Shown here: positions 17,401 through 25,433 of the stretch, one piece after another
Numbering within the stretch: position 1 is the first letter of the stretch
How the letters are laid out: each line of letters begins with the position of its first letter
Assembly: GCF_009618275.1 (NCBI RefSeq)
Contig: NZ_WIAD01000042.1
Location: 1-52,028, forward strand
Source of the DNA: Roseimaritima sediminicola
Lineage (GTDB): Bacteria > Planctomycetota > Planctomycetia > Pirellulales > Pirellulaceae
Length of the DNA stretch: 52,028 nt
Direction: 5' to 3'
Notes under the pieces: model-generated
Databases searched by the model: none
Seen by the model: only the letters and a program-made list of their open reading frames with translations
Told to the model about the DNA's origin: nothing
Program-made: the position numbers and the translations under genes

Positions 17401-17668
17401 TTTTCGCCGGAGCCGCCCCGGACGCCTTGTCGGACTGGGGTGCCTCGTCGGGCTGGGGTGCTGTATCGGACTGGGCCGCCGGGTTGGCCTGCGGCGGGTT
17501 TTCGCTCGGCGTCTGGTCCTGGGCCGCCGCGACGCTCAGGCCTAGCAGCAGCGTCATCACGCCTGGAAGGGTTCGACGACCAACGCGCCACGCCGTCAGG
17601 CCCAGCGTGACCAAGCGTTCGAAGGCGGAGCCAGTGAGGGGGCGACGAGCGGACCGGAGTGAGCTCAT
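14483..17668 (-). CDS. Large AsmA/TamB-like envelope protein
   Basis: Predicted 1061 residues, starting at MSSLRSARRPL with a hydrophobic export segment (about 28-50) and an acidic Gln/Ala/Pro linker to about 90. The rest is a long run of beta-strand repeats of the type seen in AsmA, DUF3971 and TamB proteins: many LxLxxLxGxxFGGxLxGxG-like units (for example LDRLEGELFGGRVEGQLTL; LDRFEGRYAGGTWSGSGGW) and a C-terminal AsmA-like section (VLDEFWLLDSQLRVFADGKI; SGPVSNPRVKLKSI). Such proteins form lipid-carrying grooves between membranes. Near 670-690 a 15-bp tandem repeat codes VAGSD units. Family confidence is moderate to high; its cargo is unknown. Confidence 0.78.
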   Translation of the reverse strand: MSSLRSARRPLTGSAFERLVTLGLTAWRVGRRTLPGVMTLLLGLSVAAAQDQTPSENPPQANPAAQSDTAPQPDEAPQSDKASGAAPAKTEYRYWTTHWSFQDVDVRKLADRLASIGVTLPMEVAGDVSVRFRVSVPLNGLREARAYRFEGSLSSNRLRIDALEWNDFAAAVRYRDGVLHLEELRTLWSRAGAGAVATEATAGTVRGSARVELVPRGTLAADLVLQRTAIGPLVQLLERTEVLPAGTQVTGRLDGQAELICAVDALDDPAQWQVTAAIDSPDLRINGSPPLDIASGPIEQRDGRLSVPSFAVHYAEQPDVRVTGSLGYEYLGRRAFEVRLVANDVPTQQVAAMLAQPAGTAEGKLDLRLRAAGQRQPWQWNVVAQVASPQLRLWGFDLGLLEHRLHFDQTRFRLSPIVRSSDRGQASGEDGRAEMAEADVDDRLRIRKIAADYELRPGVLELDRLEGELFGGRVEGQLTLVRGAAPPAAEHHIDVSWSDLRLPVPLPLLGLGNRMLVAESSGAIDWRVAAARWQRPDRHRGRASLDLRRLSLGDAEIGSATVQLSHDGRAIELAGSGELLGGTFAVSADSSLEQKTSWREVWQDAWRAEVKLDAADLQRAARLVPGRTPLDVGGKVSVTVAVQSAADSSVAGSDVAGSDVVGSDVAGSDLVGPQFTAAVTLQQVTYGTRLLSPQLQIHLRGDRQRLWLDRFEGRYAGGTWSGSGGWSDGWRRGQMVVRASSVDVSAALLPLWSEAPRYVDGYGSLTARLRYADAIRLSGAVQWHEGRLIEIPIQTGDAGFRVQVAKDLRSWRADLNRIQLRTLRGKWTGQASVASTVDRRGIKLASHWKADRVDFTDLFPTRSGPISLGTARASGELTLGGRSIRGLSDLEGRFAAELDGTEARAVPGLPDTQNYLGAVSLGSVRFDQGRMEGVIRGGAVVLDEFWLLDSQLRVFADGKIRLADGRMAIDAVLNTGDFAAQNILLRRLAGFAGEAAVPLSVVIQANELLSNRTLLVGLSGPVSNPRVKLKSIDTLRANATEFFLRQARRGTAAVVLGAALD

Positions 17669-17737
17669 GGGGATCTGCCTCGGCTGGTGGAACTGGCTGC
17701 TGATCTCGCCAGGGATTGGATCGCAGCGGCGAGCAGG

Positions 17738-17763
17738 TCCGAAGTCTGGCGACTTCAGCTACG
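17738..17763 (-). repeat. Mini-hairpin repeat, GACTT form
   Basis: Minus-strand copy (GTAGCTGAAGTCGCCAGACTT) between the miaB stop and the start of the AsmA-like gene. The sequence before it (ATTGGATCGCAGCGGCGA) also precedes the copy at 20593, so the repeat has a larger ancestral frame. Confidence 0.7.
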
Positions 17764-17795
17764 GCCACACCCGAGGATCCAATCTTGCCGTCGCC

Positions 17796-19223
17796 TTAGA
17801 CGGTCTGCAGCTGGAACAGTTCGGGTCCGGAGTGGACCGTCTTGATGCGACCGATCAGGGTGGTGGCGGTGGCATCGGAGATTTCAATCGGCAGGAACTC
17901 GCCGGCCTGCCGCCGGTTGCCGTCGTAGACCACGATGCGATCGCACAGCGTCCGCCCCATCATCTGACACAGCGGGCCGTCGTCAGCTTGCTTCTGCGCC
18001 CGGCGGCTGGGGCCTTCGACCAGGATCTCGACGGTTTGACCGACAAAGCGTTGGTTGTCCGCGGCGGAGATTTCATCCTGAACGGCCAGCAATTCGTTGT
18101 TGCGGCGGTTCTTGACCTCCTCGGGCACATCGTCTTCCAGCCGCTCCGAAGCCTTGGTGCCGGCGCGGACGCTGTACTTGAAGATGAAACTGTTTTTGAA
18201 TCGACAGCGGCGGACCAGGTCGACGGTCTGCTGGAAATCCTCTTCGGTCTCGCCACAGAAGCCGACGATGAAGTCGCTGCTGACGGCCGCCTCGGGCAGG
18301 ATCCGTTCGATCCGCTCCATCATCTCCAGATAATCGGCCACGGTGTAACCGCGGCGCATGCGTTTGAGTTGTTCGTCGCTGCCGCTCTGCGCCGGCACGT
18401 GCAGGTAGGGGCTGACCTTGGGCAGGTCGCGGATCGTCGTCAGCAGTTCCTCGGTCATGTCCTTGGGATAATTGGTGACGAACTTCAATCGCCGCAGCCC
18501 TTCGATCTCGTGCAACTGCCGCAGCAGGTCGCTCATCCGCGTCACGCGGCCATCCTCGCCGGTGTGGCGGTAGCTGTTGACGGTTTGTCCGAGCAGCGTG
18601 ATCTCGACACAGCCCTGGTCGGCCAACACACGAGCCTCGGAGAGAATCTGTTCGGGGCTGCGGCCCTGCTCCGGGCCCCGCGTCATCGGCACCACACAGT
18701 ACGTACAGAACTTGTCACAGCCGATCTGGATCCGCAGGTAAGCCTGAAAGGGGGTCGGCCGCATCGACGGATCGCGGAGCGGATCGAAGGTTTCGTGGCT
18801 GCGGCGAATCACTTCCTGCGAGCCGGACTTGCGGCCCAGCGAAACGGCCAGTTGCCGTCCCTGGCCGCTGCGGATGTTTTCCAGCAGCGTCGGAATCTGC
18901 TGCAGCTGGCCCGGACCGACGATCAGATCCACGTAGGGGGCACGCTGGAAGATCAGCTTTTGATCCTTCTGCGCCATACAGCCCATCACGCCGATGGTTT
19001 TGTCCGGATTGTGTTCTTTGGCCTGCCGCAGTTTTCCCAGCGCGCTGTAGATCTTCTCTTCAGCGTGCTCGCGGACACTGCACGTATTGAACAGCACCGT
19101 ATCGGCTTCGCGCGGCGTGGCCACCAGCTCGTAGCCGTGGCGTTTCAGGTCGGCGACCACCATTTCGCTGTCCAGAACATTCATCTGACAGCCGACCGTT
19201 TCGATGTAAAGTCGTTTGCTCAT
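17796..19223 (-). CDS. miaB: tRNA-2-methylthio-N6-dimethylallyladenosine synthase MiaB
   Basis: Predicted 475 residues, the usual length. The N-terminal UPF0004 domain has the second 4Fe-4S cluster cysteines C12, C48 and C82 (GCQMN, NTCSVR, GCMAQ). The radical SAM domain has C169-x3-C173-x2-C176 (CDKFCTYC) followed by VVPMTRGPE. A C-terminal TRAM domain includes VGQTVEILVEG and ends near residue 450. It adds the methylthio group to position 37 of tRNAs reading UNN codons. It is 8 bases downstream of a small membrane-protein gene, probably one transcript. Confidence 0.95.
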   Translation of the reverse strand: MSKRLYIETVGCQMNVLDSEMVVADLKRHGYELVATPREADTVLFNTCSVREHAEEKIYSALGKLRQAKEHNPDKTIGVMGCMAQKDQKLIFQRAPYVDLIVGPGQLQQIPTLLENIRSGQGRQLAVSLGRKSGSQEVIRRSHETFDPLRDPSMRPTPFQAYLRIQIGCDKFCTYCVVPMTRGPEQGRSPEQILSEARVLADQGCVEITLLGQTVNSYRHTGEDGRVTRMSDLLRQLHEIEGLRRLKFVTNYPKDMTEELLTTIRDLPKVSPYLHVPAQSGSDEQLKRMRRGYTVADYLEMMERIERILPEAAVSSDFIVGFCGETEEDFQQTVDLVRRCRFKNSFIFKYSVRAGTKASERLEDDVPEEVKNRRNNELLAVQDEISAADNQRFVGQTVEILVEGPSRRAQKQADDGPLCQMMGRTLCDRIVVYDGNRRQAGEFLPIEISDATATTLIGRIKTVHSGPELFQLQTV

Positions 19224-19231
19224 CGCTATCG

Positions 19232-19420
19232 CTAGGTTACGTCTTGCTCGCCGCCGGATGCCTCACGGTCGTCGGCTTGACTACGTTGGACATAGTCTCG
19301 AAGGGTTTTGACATAGAAGGCCCGACGACGCGTCAGGATTCCAGAGAACATCGTCATACAGACAAACGCTGCTACGGCCCACAATACCCAATCGACTACG
19401 GAAAAATCCAGCACTCCCAT
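19232..19420 (-). CDS. Small single-pass membrane protein
   Basis: Predicted 62 residues with a good ribosome-binding site (AAGG) and one transmembrane helix (about 8-28: VDWVLWAVAAFVCMTMFSGI), then a basic segment (TRRRAFYVKTLRDYVQRS) and an acidic end. It ends 8 bases before miaB, so it is probably cotranscribed. No family is recognised. The positive-inside pattern suggests the C terminus is cytoplasmic. Confidence 0.6.
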   Translation of the reverse strand: MGVLDFSVVDWVLWAVAAFVCMTMFSGILTRRRAFYVKTLRDYVQRSQADDREASGGEQDVT

Positions 19421-19461
19421 GACCTTAACCTAACGTCCAGAAGGAACAAGCGGTCCCCAGC

Positions 19462-19626
19462 CCATCAGCCGCCTCGGCCCTAGCCGCCGGTTCTCCATCA
19501 GCCGCCTCGGCCCTAGCCGCCGGTTCCCCACCAGCCGCCTCGGCGCTAGCCGCCGGTTCTCCATCAGCCGCCTCGGCGCTAGCCGCCGGTTCTCCATCAG
19601 CCGCCTCGGCGCTAGCCGCCGGTTCC
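19462..19626. repeat. Five 33-bp tandem repeats
   Basis: The unit CCATCAGCCGCCTCGG followed by C/G, CTAGCCGCCGGTTC and T/C is repeated five times at exact 33-base spacing. It is related to the 26-bp array at 43586. It lies between the small membrane-protein start and the 3-prime end of the next minus-strand gene. No unique spacers are present, so it is not a CRISPR array. Confidence 0.85.
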
Positions 19627-19634
19627 CGGCCCTG

Positions 19635-20351
19635 CTACGGCAAAATTAATATTCCACCGGCGATCGCCGCCCCCTCGACCAGGGCCGCGTTGCGTTGGTA
19701 CGGCGGCCGCTGGCACAGGGCCGGAGCACAGCTGCCGGGCCGGTAATAGCCCAGCGTGTAGTAGCAGTCGCAGGGATGTTGGACGGTCGCCAGGTAGGGC
19801 AGCATCGGCACGGTGGCGAAGAATCGGGCGCCGCTGACCAACGGCTGCAGGGGCGGACAACGCTCGTGACCGTGTCGCTCCAACATCACATCTTCGAAGT
19901 ACAGCGGATTGGAGAACGTGTTGGGGGCCTGCCAGAGGTAGGCCGAGTAGGACCAGTTGCCCGGCCGGTCGGGACCTTCGGGCAAGGGGATGACGTTCTC
20001 GGCCGAGGGCTCTTCGAGCGCCTTGGGCAGAGCTCGCACGCCGATAACCGACAGATCGATCGTCGGGGCCCGCAGCTCGGGCAGGTGGAACATGCCGTCC
20101 TCTCGCTCCACCAGCCGGTCGTCGCCGTAGATGCTTTCCCCACCCAACTGGAACCCGCGGGAACCGGGCGCCGGATAAGCTTCCGAATCGGGCGTCCGCA
20201 GTCCTTCCGGGTCCAGCGCCTCACGGATGCCGGCGTCGGGCCGCGGCAGGGCGTCCTCTTGCGCCCGGAGGACGGATCCGTCGAGCGACACGGCCAGAAC
20301 CATCACGCATCCCAGTACGGCTTGTTGCCAGCATTGTTTCACGATGGACAT
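19635..20351 (-). CDS. Secreted protein of unknown function
   Basis: Predicted 238 residues with a signal peptide (about 1-30, ending VLRAQ). The middle carries NWSYSAYLWQAPNTFSNPLY and a downstream FEDVMLERHGHE segment that I recognise as recurrent in planctomycete secreted hypotheticals. C-terminal residues include a Cys/Tyr-rich stretch (HPCDCYYTLGYYRPGSC) and a hydrophobic end. The start could instead be a GTG three codons later, which is better spaced from AAAGGA. Function is unknown; an outer-membrane or surface location is likely. Confidence 0.68.
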   Translation of the reverse strand: MSIVKQCWQQAVLGCVMVLAVSLDGSVLRAQEDALPRPDAGIREALDPEGLRTPDSEAYPAPGSRGFQLGGESIYGDDRLVEREDGMFHLPELRAPTIDLSVIGVRALPKALEEPSAENVIPLPEGPDRPGNWSYSAYLWQAPNTFSNPLYFEDVMLERHGHERCPPLQPLVSGARFFATVPMLPYLATVQHPCDCYYTLGYYRPGSCAPALCQRPPYQRNAALVEGAAIAGGILILP

Positions 20352-20550
20352 CCTTTGTCTGCCAAAAGAGCGGGGCGAGGACAGACGTCACCGGCTCCGG
20401 GCCGGCACATCCGCCTGACATACCCTAGCAATCGTCACCGCAGGGCCCGGCCGGACAGAACAACCGCTCGCCCCGGCACAATCCCTACAGCCAGCACCCC
20501 TTTCGATCGGCCGCGACGGGCCTGGTGATTCGTCCAAGGTGGACTTTCGC

Positions 20551-20617
20551 GTAGCCGATCCTGCCAGAGATTGGATCGAGGCGGCGAACAGGCCCAAAGT
20601 CTGGCGACTTCAGCTAC
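20551..20617. repeat. Inverted pair of mini-hairpin repeats
   Basis: A degenerate plus copy (GTAGCCGATCCTGCCAGAG, 20551-20574) faces a minus copy (20593-20617, GTAGCTGAAGTCGCC on the minus strand). The minus copy supplies the TAG stop codon of msrB (20614-20616). Confidence 0.7.
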
Positions 20618-21216
20618 GGGCTCGCCTCTGCCCTGGTCTTTGGAATCTTCTTCGCTTCGAATTCCAACGACGCACTGTTCATACAGTAGCGTTTGCCGGT
20701 GGGAGCGGGGCCGTCGTTGAAGACGTGCCCGAGATGCGCTTCACACCGTGCACAGTGGACTTCGATGCGGGGGTACACCATTTTCCAGTCGCGTTTGGTG
20801 CCCACCACCCGCTCGTCCAGCGGCGCGTAGAAACTGGGCCAACCGGTGCCGGATTTGAATTTCGTGGCCGAGGTGAACAAGGGATGGCGGCAGACGACGC
20901 AGCGGTACAGGCCTTCGCGTTTGTTGTTCCAGTAACGATTTTTGAAAGCCGGCTCGGTGCCCTCCTGCTGGGTCACGCGAAACTGCATCGCACTGAGCCG
21001 CCGGCGCAGCTGGACGACGCTCTGCGGCTTGTACTCCGGCACCTCAAAGGGCAACGCATCAGCCGCCGCATCGGCGCCGCTGGACGGATCGCCCCCGGCC
21101 GCCGGACGAGTCACGGCCTGCCGAGGCAACTGCTGAGCAGGCACAAGCGAGGCCGCGCCCCAGAACAGCAAACCGGCCCCAATCCCTCTACGCAGCCACC
21201 TTCCCCAACATGCCAT
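20614..21216 (-). CDS. msrB: Exported peptide-methionine (R)-S-oxide reductase MsrB
   Basis: Predicted 200 residues from the ATG at 21216, which has a strong ribosome-binding site (GGAGG). The signal peptide (about 1-28) is followed by a linker and then the MsrB domain (about 68-188). It shows zinc-site cysteines C106, C109, C155 and C158, the GTGWPSF motif (about 123-129), HLGHVFNDGP, and the catalytic C178 in RYCMNSASL. It repairs methionine-R-sulfoxide; the signal puts it in the periplasm. Its TAG stop is inside a dispersed repeat. The gene is divergent from the ABC ATPase gene. Confidence 0.93.
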   Translation of the reverse strand: MACWGRWLRRGIGAGLLFWGAASLVPAQQLPRQAVTRPAAGGDPSSGADAAADALPFEVPEYKPQSVVQLRRRLSAMQFRVTQQEGTEPAFKNRYWNNKREGLYRCVVCRHPLFTSATKFKSGTGWPSFYAPLDERVVGTKRDWKMVYPRIEVHCARCEAHLGHVFNDGPAPTGKRYCMNSASLEFEAKKIPKTRAEASP

Positions 21217-21346
21217 CGTCCACACCTCCGGGATAGAATCCAGACGGAAACCTCGACAGAAAGCCGCCGCCGAACTCGACAAACCGGCGATCGACTACCA
21301 TTGTAACCACCCGTCCAGTTTTCCCTTTCCCAACCCGAGGATTCGC

Positions 21347-22459
21347 TTGACCACGGTGACCCTGTCCGGACTGACCAAATCCTATGCCCAGACGCTGGCG
21401 ATCGACGCGGTCGACCTGGAGATCCGCGAGGGCGAGTTGTTGGTGATCGTCGGCCCGAGTGGCTGTGGCAAGAGCACGGCTCTGCGGTTGATCGCCGGCC
21501 TGGAGAAGCCCGACCGCGGCCAGATCCATTTCGGCGAGCGCTGCGTCGACACCGTACCGGCTCGCCATCGCGACGTGGCGATGGTTTTTCAGGACTACGC
21601 GCTGTATCCCCACATGAGCGTCCGAGACAACCTGGGCTTTGGGCTGCGGATGCGGGGCGAGCGGCGCGAGCAGGTGCGGCGGCGCGTCGCCGAGGTGGCC
21701 GAAGCCCTGGGGCTCGATTCGCTGCTCGACCGCAAGCCGGCCGAGCTGTCCGGCGGCGAGCAGCAGCGGGTGGCCGTGGGCCGCGCGATCGTCCGCCAAC
21801 CGGCCGTGTTCCTGTTGGACGAACCGCTGTCGAACCTGGATGCCCAGCTGCGCGAGGGCCTTCGGGTGGAATTGGTCCGCCTGCACCGCCGCCTGCAAAC
21901 CACCATGATCCACGTCACCCACGACCAAACCGAAGCCATGATGATGGGCCAGCGAGTGGCGGTGATGCGCGGCGGTCGGATCGAACAGGTGGGTCCACCG
22001 CTGGAACTGTTCCAGCGGCCCGCGAACCGCTTTGTCGCCGGCTTTCTGGGCACGCCCCCGATGAATTTTCTAAGCGCCCAGATCGACGGCGAAGCCTGCC
22101 AAAGCGACGGCTTTCGGTGGCCTCTGCGGACGCCCGGCACAAGTGACGGGCCGGTCGAAGTCGGAGTCCGGCCCTCGGCGTTCCGCCTGGTGGCAAGCCC
22201 GAAGGAAAGCGCCGCGAGCGAAAGCGCTGCGAGCGAGACGCTACGGCTCGACGTCGAGGTCGTTCAGCCGCTGGGCGCGCGCGTGCTGCTGCAGTGTCGC
22301 GGCCCGGGCGGCCAGCCGCTGGGCGTGGAATGTCCCGCGGCCGGAGCTCCGGCCGCCGGCGACACGCTCACCGCCGAAGTCGATCCTCGGCAGGTACACG
22401 TTTTCGATCCCGCCACCGGCCGGCGGCTCGAGACGGTTCGCGACGGAGATGAGATCTGA
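21347..22459 (+). CDS. ABC transporter ATP-binding protein (MalK/UgpC type)
   Basis: Predicted 370 residues with a TTG start behind GAGGA. Walker A is at 36-43 (GPSGCGKS), the Q-loop is FQDYALYPHM (81-90), the signature is LSGGEQQR (134-141), Walker B is FLLDEP (155-160), and the switch His is in HVTHDQTEA. A C-terminal TOBE/MOP-like region (about 235-365) places it in the carbohydrate-uptake CUT1 group, which includes MalK, UgpC and MsmK. No permease or binding protein is adjacent, so it may serve transporters encoded elsewhere. It is followed within 5 bases by a MITE-like element. Confidence 0.88.
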   Translation: MTTVTLSGLTKSYAQTLAIDAVDLEIREGELLVIVGPSGCGKSTALRLIAGLEKPDRGQIHFGERCVDTVPARHRDVAMVFQDYALYPHMSVRDNLGFGLRMRGERREQVRRRVAEVAEALGLDSLLDRKPAELSGGEQQRVAVGRAIVRQPAVFLLDEPLSNLDAQLREGLRVELVRLHRRLQTTMIHVTHDQTEAMMMGQRVAVMRGGRIEQVGPPLELFQRPANRFVAGFLGTPPMNFLSAQIDGEACQSDGFRWPLRTPGTSDGPVEVGVRPSAFRLVASPKESAASESAASETLRLDVEVVQPLGARVLLQCRGPGGQPLGVECPAAGAPAAGDTLTAEVDPRQVHVFDPATGRRLETVRDGDEI

Positions 22460-22463
22460 AGTC

Positions 22464-22792
22464 TGCTGACTTCGGCGGAATCTATGTACGGCTCGGCGCG
22501 ATGGAATGCAACATTTTCTCCCCTCTCCCCCGCTGCGCCGCGAGCGTCAGCGAGTGAAGCAGTGGTGGGAGAGGGGCCGGGGGTGAGGGGGCTCGGGTGC
22601 AACGGAATGCCTGTTTGCGTACGCCTTGCCGATTCCCGCACCGCAGCGAAAGACGGAAGTGGTGCTGCTCTGCTGGCCCCCCCTCACCCCCAACCCCTCT
22701 CCCCCGAAGCCTGACTCGCTTAGGCTCGCCAGGCTTCGGGGGAGAGGGGAGTAAACGATTCTTCTCATACATAGCTCCCGCCGGAGTCAGCA
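22464..22792 (+). mobile_element. MITE-like element, copy 2
   Basis: Terminal inverted repeats: CTGACTTCGGCGGAATCTAT at the left and ATAGCTCCCGCCGGAGTCAG at the right. Inside are two large palindromic blocks (22518-22595 and 22675-22755) of C/G tracts (CCCCTCTCCCCC) around a core with CGGGTGCAACGGAATG and GGAAGTGGTGCTGCTC. The length is about 329 bp with no transposase frame. It fills the gap between convergent ABC ATPase and leuB genes and could terminate both. Confidence 0.7.
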
Positions 22793-22808
22793 AATCTCAA
22801 ATCTTCAC

Positions 22809-23876
22809 TCAAAGCGCTGCGACGACGGCGTTGCCCATCGCTTCGGTGCCGATGCTGTCCTGCCCGCCGGCGATATCGGCCGTTCGCAGGCCGTCGGCCA
22901 AAACCTTGCGCACGGCCGCTTCGATTTTCCCGGCTTCGTCTTCCAGCCCCAGCGAGTGGCGGAGCATCATCGCGGCGGCCAGGATCGTGGCCAGCGGGTT
23001 GGCGATGCCGCGGCCGGCGATGTCCGGAGCCGATCCGTGGATGGGTTCGAACAAGCCGGGACCATCGGAACCCATCGAGGCGCTGGGCAACATTCCCAGC
23101 GAACCGGGCAACATCGAAGCTTCGTCGGTGAGGATGTCGCCGAACAGGTTGCCGGTGACGACCACGTCGAAGTCGCGGGGGCGGCTGATCAAGTGCATGG
23201 CCATGGCATCGACCAAGACCACGTCGTACTGGACGTCGGGAAATTCTTCGCTCATCACCCGCTGGGCCACCTGTCGCCACAACCGACTGGGCTCCAACAC
23301 GTTGGCCTTGTCGACGCTGGTCAAACGGTTGCTTCGCGAGCGAGCGGCCTGGGCCGCCATCCGCACGATGCGTTCGACTTCCGGCACGCTGTAGACCATC
23401 GACTGGTGCGCCGACTCGACGCCGTCGACCGTCGTGCGGCCGCTGTCGCCAAAGTACACGCCGCCGGTCAGTTCGCGGAAGAACAGGATGTCGGTGCCTT
23501 CGACGATCTCGCGTTTCAGCGGCGAAGCGTCGACCAATTCGGCAAACGTCTGGATCGGACGCAGGTTGGCAAACAGCTGCAGCTCTTTACGAATCCTCAA
23601 CAATCCCTGCTCGGGGCGGACCGCGGCCGAAGGATCGTCCCACTTGGGCCCCCCGACGGCCCCCAACAACACGGCGCCGGCCGCCCGACAAGCCTCGACC
23701 GTCGCCGCCGGCAGCGGATCGCCCGTCTGATCGATGGCCGTGCCGCCGATCAAGTGGCTCTCGAAGGCGAAACGATGATTAAAACGCTTGGCGACCGCCG
23801 CCAATACACGTTCCGCTTGCTTGATGATTTCCGGCCCGATGCCGTCGCCGGGCAGGAGTACGATTTTTGCGTCCAC
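22809..23876 (-). CDS. leuB: 3-isopropylmalate dehydrogenase
   Basis: Predicted 355 residues with a GTG start behind GAGGAAG. It begins [14 protein letters not shown], has the [11 protein letters not shown] motif, the substrate-site arginines ([13 protein letters not shown]), the TGGVYFG segment, the conserved [13 protein letters not shown] and the Mg-site region [13 protein letters not shown], then the NAD-binding [14 protein letters not shown]. These distinguish LeuB from isocitrate dehydrogenase. It oxidatively decarboxylates 3-isopropylmalate in leucine synthesis. No other leu gene is in the window. Confidence 0.95.
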   Translation of the reverse strand: MDAKIVLLPGDGIGPEIIKQAERVLAAVAKRFNHRFAFESHLIGGTAIDQTGDPLPAATVEACRAAGAVLLGAVGGPKWDDPSAAVRPEQGLLRIRKELQLFANLRPIQTFAELVDASPLKREIVEGTDILFFRELTGGVYFGDSGRTTVDGVESAHQSMVYSVPEVERIVRMAAQAARSRSNRLTSVDKANVLEPSRLWRQVAQRVMSEEFPDVQYDVVLVDAMAMHLISRPRDFDVVVTGNLFGDILTDEASMLPGSLGMLPSASMGSDGPGLFEPIHGSAPDIAGRGIANPLATILAAAMMLRHSLGLEDEAGKIEAAVRKVLADGLRTADIAGGQDSIGTEAMGNAVVAAL

Positions 23877-23964
23877 GACTCAGTTGCTTCCTCGAAAGAT
23901 TGATAAACAAAGCTCGCACCACTGTAACCGATCCGGCCTCGCAGGCGAACCTCGCCACCCCCCC

Positions 23965-24072
23965 GTAGCTGAACCGCGCCAGACTTTGGACGTCGGCCAT
24001 CCAAACTCGGGCAACTTTCGGCGGAGCGAAAGGCGACTCTCGAACTTTCGGCGGAGCGAAAGGCGACTCTCG
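23965..24072. repeat. Mini-hairpin plus two tandem TTTCGGCGGAG hairpins
   Basis: The mini-hairpin copy is at 23965-23990. It is followed by two 30-bp tandem units (24013-24042 and 24043-24072) with AACTTTCGGCGGAGCGAAAG. The last ends 8 bases from the BBP7 gene stop. Confidence 0.7.
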
Positions 24073-24080
24073 AGTTTGCT

Positions 24081-25334
24081 CTAGAAGTTCAGCTCGGCTC
24101 CGAACACGGCTCCGTGCATGAACACGTCGTCGCTGTCGTCGACCGCCGATCCGACCAGGGGCGACATCACGCTGGTGAATTGTCCGGGAGCGGTGGCCAC
24201 GTTGGCCAGGTACCACAATTCGTACCCGCCGCTGACCGACAACCGCTCGCCGATCTGATAGCGAAGCGTCCCGCCGAATTCGATCAGCCCCGCGATGGTC
24301 GAGTCTTCGTCGAAGTTGAAGACCTCGGTCGTGGAGTCATTATTGAACTGGAACGTGCTGTCGGTCAGGTTCACAAACACGCCGCCCCGAGCTCGCAGCA
24401 TCGACCACAGGCGTTGGCCCAGCGGGTATCCCATATCGATGCCCACCTGACCGCCGATCAAGTCGTTATCGACGTCGCTGGCCAAGAACCCGATCTGATT
24501 GGGGCCCGTCGCATTGTCGATCACCGAGAAGCGGTAGTCTTCGGAGTAGTCGATGTAGCGGATACCGTACAGCAGCCGCACCACGTCCCAGCCGCTGCTG
24601 GTGCGGTTCAGTTCGAAGCTGTCGTACTGGGCGTTGTAGGTCTGACGCTGGAAGACGTTGTTGCCGGTATCAAAGACGTCGACATTCACTTGATTCGGAG
24701 CGAGCGCTGAGGTGATCAGCGTGCCCAGCGTACCCGGCGGATCTCCCGGAGCGGCTCCGGCGGGATTGCCCCGCTGTCCCGACAGGTCCCAGCGGAATCC
24801 GCCGGTGTAGGTCGCTTCGAAGCCGTCGACACAGTCGATGGTCTGGCCATAGGTCAGCCGGGTGCCCCACTCGTGATCAAACTCATCCAGCGTAAAGGCC
24901 TGGCTGAGCGTCAGGCGTTCGTCGCCGGTGCGCCGCATGAACAGGCCCTCGGCGCGAAAGTAACAGCCGGGTTCGCAGCCGCCAAAGCAGCCGAAGTTGC
25001 CGCCGGTGCCGCCACAGCTGTTGCAGCCCGGGTGGGCCACATGCCCGCCGTGACCGCCGTGGACATGCCCGTCGTGACCGTGGCCTCGACCGGGACCGGC
25101 CGCGCCGCTGCCGACGATGGGTTGGTTGGTTTGGGCGTCAAACATCGGCACCGGCAGGCCGGAGGCTCCGTCGACCGACTTGATGATCTGCTCGCCGGGC
25201 GCCAATTCGATGCCGTCCAAGTCGTCGACTTCGGCGACAACCTGAGCGTGAGCGACGGACAGGCTGCACGAAGCGGCGGCGATCACCGGGATGACGAAGC
25301 GACGGAGACGCTTGGTCCAAGGAGCGTTTAACAT
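24081..25334 (-). CDS. BBP7-family outer-membrane beta-barrel protein
   Basis: Predicted 417 residues from the ATG at 25334, which puts the signal peptide (about 8-31, ending AHAQ) at the N terminus. A His/Gly-rich segment (about 84-101, GHGHDGHVHGGHGGH) is followed by a Cys cluster (C104, C107, C116, C120 and C124). Next comes the barrel region starting CYFRAEGLFMRR and ending AVFGAELNF, a Phe-terminated strand typical of BAM substrates. The pattern fits the planctomycete BBP7 family, which I know only as predicted barrels. The His and Cys tracts suggest metal binding near the N terminus (inference). Confidence 0.75.
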   Translation of the reverse strand: MLNAPWTKRLRRFVIPVIAAASCSLSVAHAQVVAEVDDLDGIELAPGEQIIKSVDGASGLPVPMFDAQTNQPIVGSGAAGPGRGHGHDGHVHGGHGGHVAHPGCNSCGGTGGNFGCFGGCEPGCYFRAEGLFMRRTGDERLTLSQAFTLDEFDHEWGTRLTYGQTIDCVDGFEATYTGGFRWDLSGQRGNPAGAAPGDPPGTLGTLITSALAPNQVNVDVFDTGNNVFQRQTYNAQYDSFELNRTSSGWDVVRLLYGIRYIDYSEDYRFSVIDNATGPNQIGFLASDVDNDLIGGQVGIDMGYPLGQRLWSMLRARGGVFVNLTDSTFQFNNDSTTEVFNFDEDSTIAGLIEFGGTLRYQIGERLSVSGGYELWYLANVATAPGQFTSVMSPLVGSAVDDSDDVFMHGAVFGAELNF

Positions 25335-25433
25335 CGGATTACCTCTTAGCGGTTCAGCACGCCGCGACGACGGGCCAAAGTCCAGGGCGTTAACGGTCGA
25401 GAACGGGAAAACTGCAGCGAAAGCTTGGCACAA

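Noticed and set aside
17427-19235. Long antisense frame over miaB (602 codons)
   Set aside because: miaB on the minus strand has all catalytic motifs; this frame is its shadow.
19462-19626. Possible CRISPR or coding repeat
   Set aside because: 33-bp units are contiguous and contain no spacers; frames through it have no start or homology.
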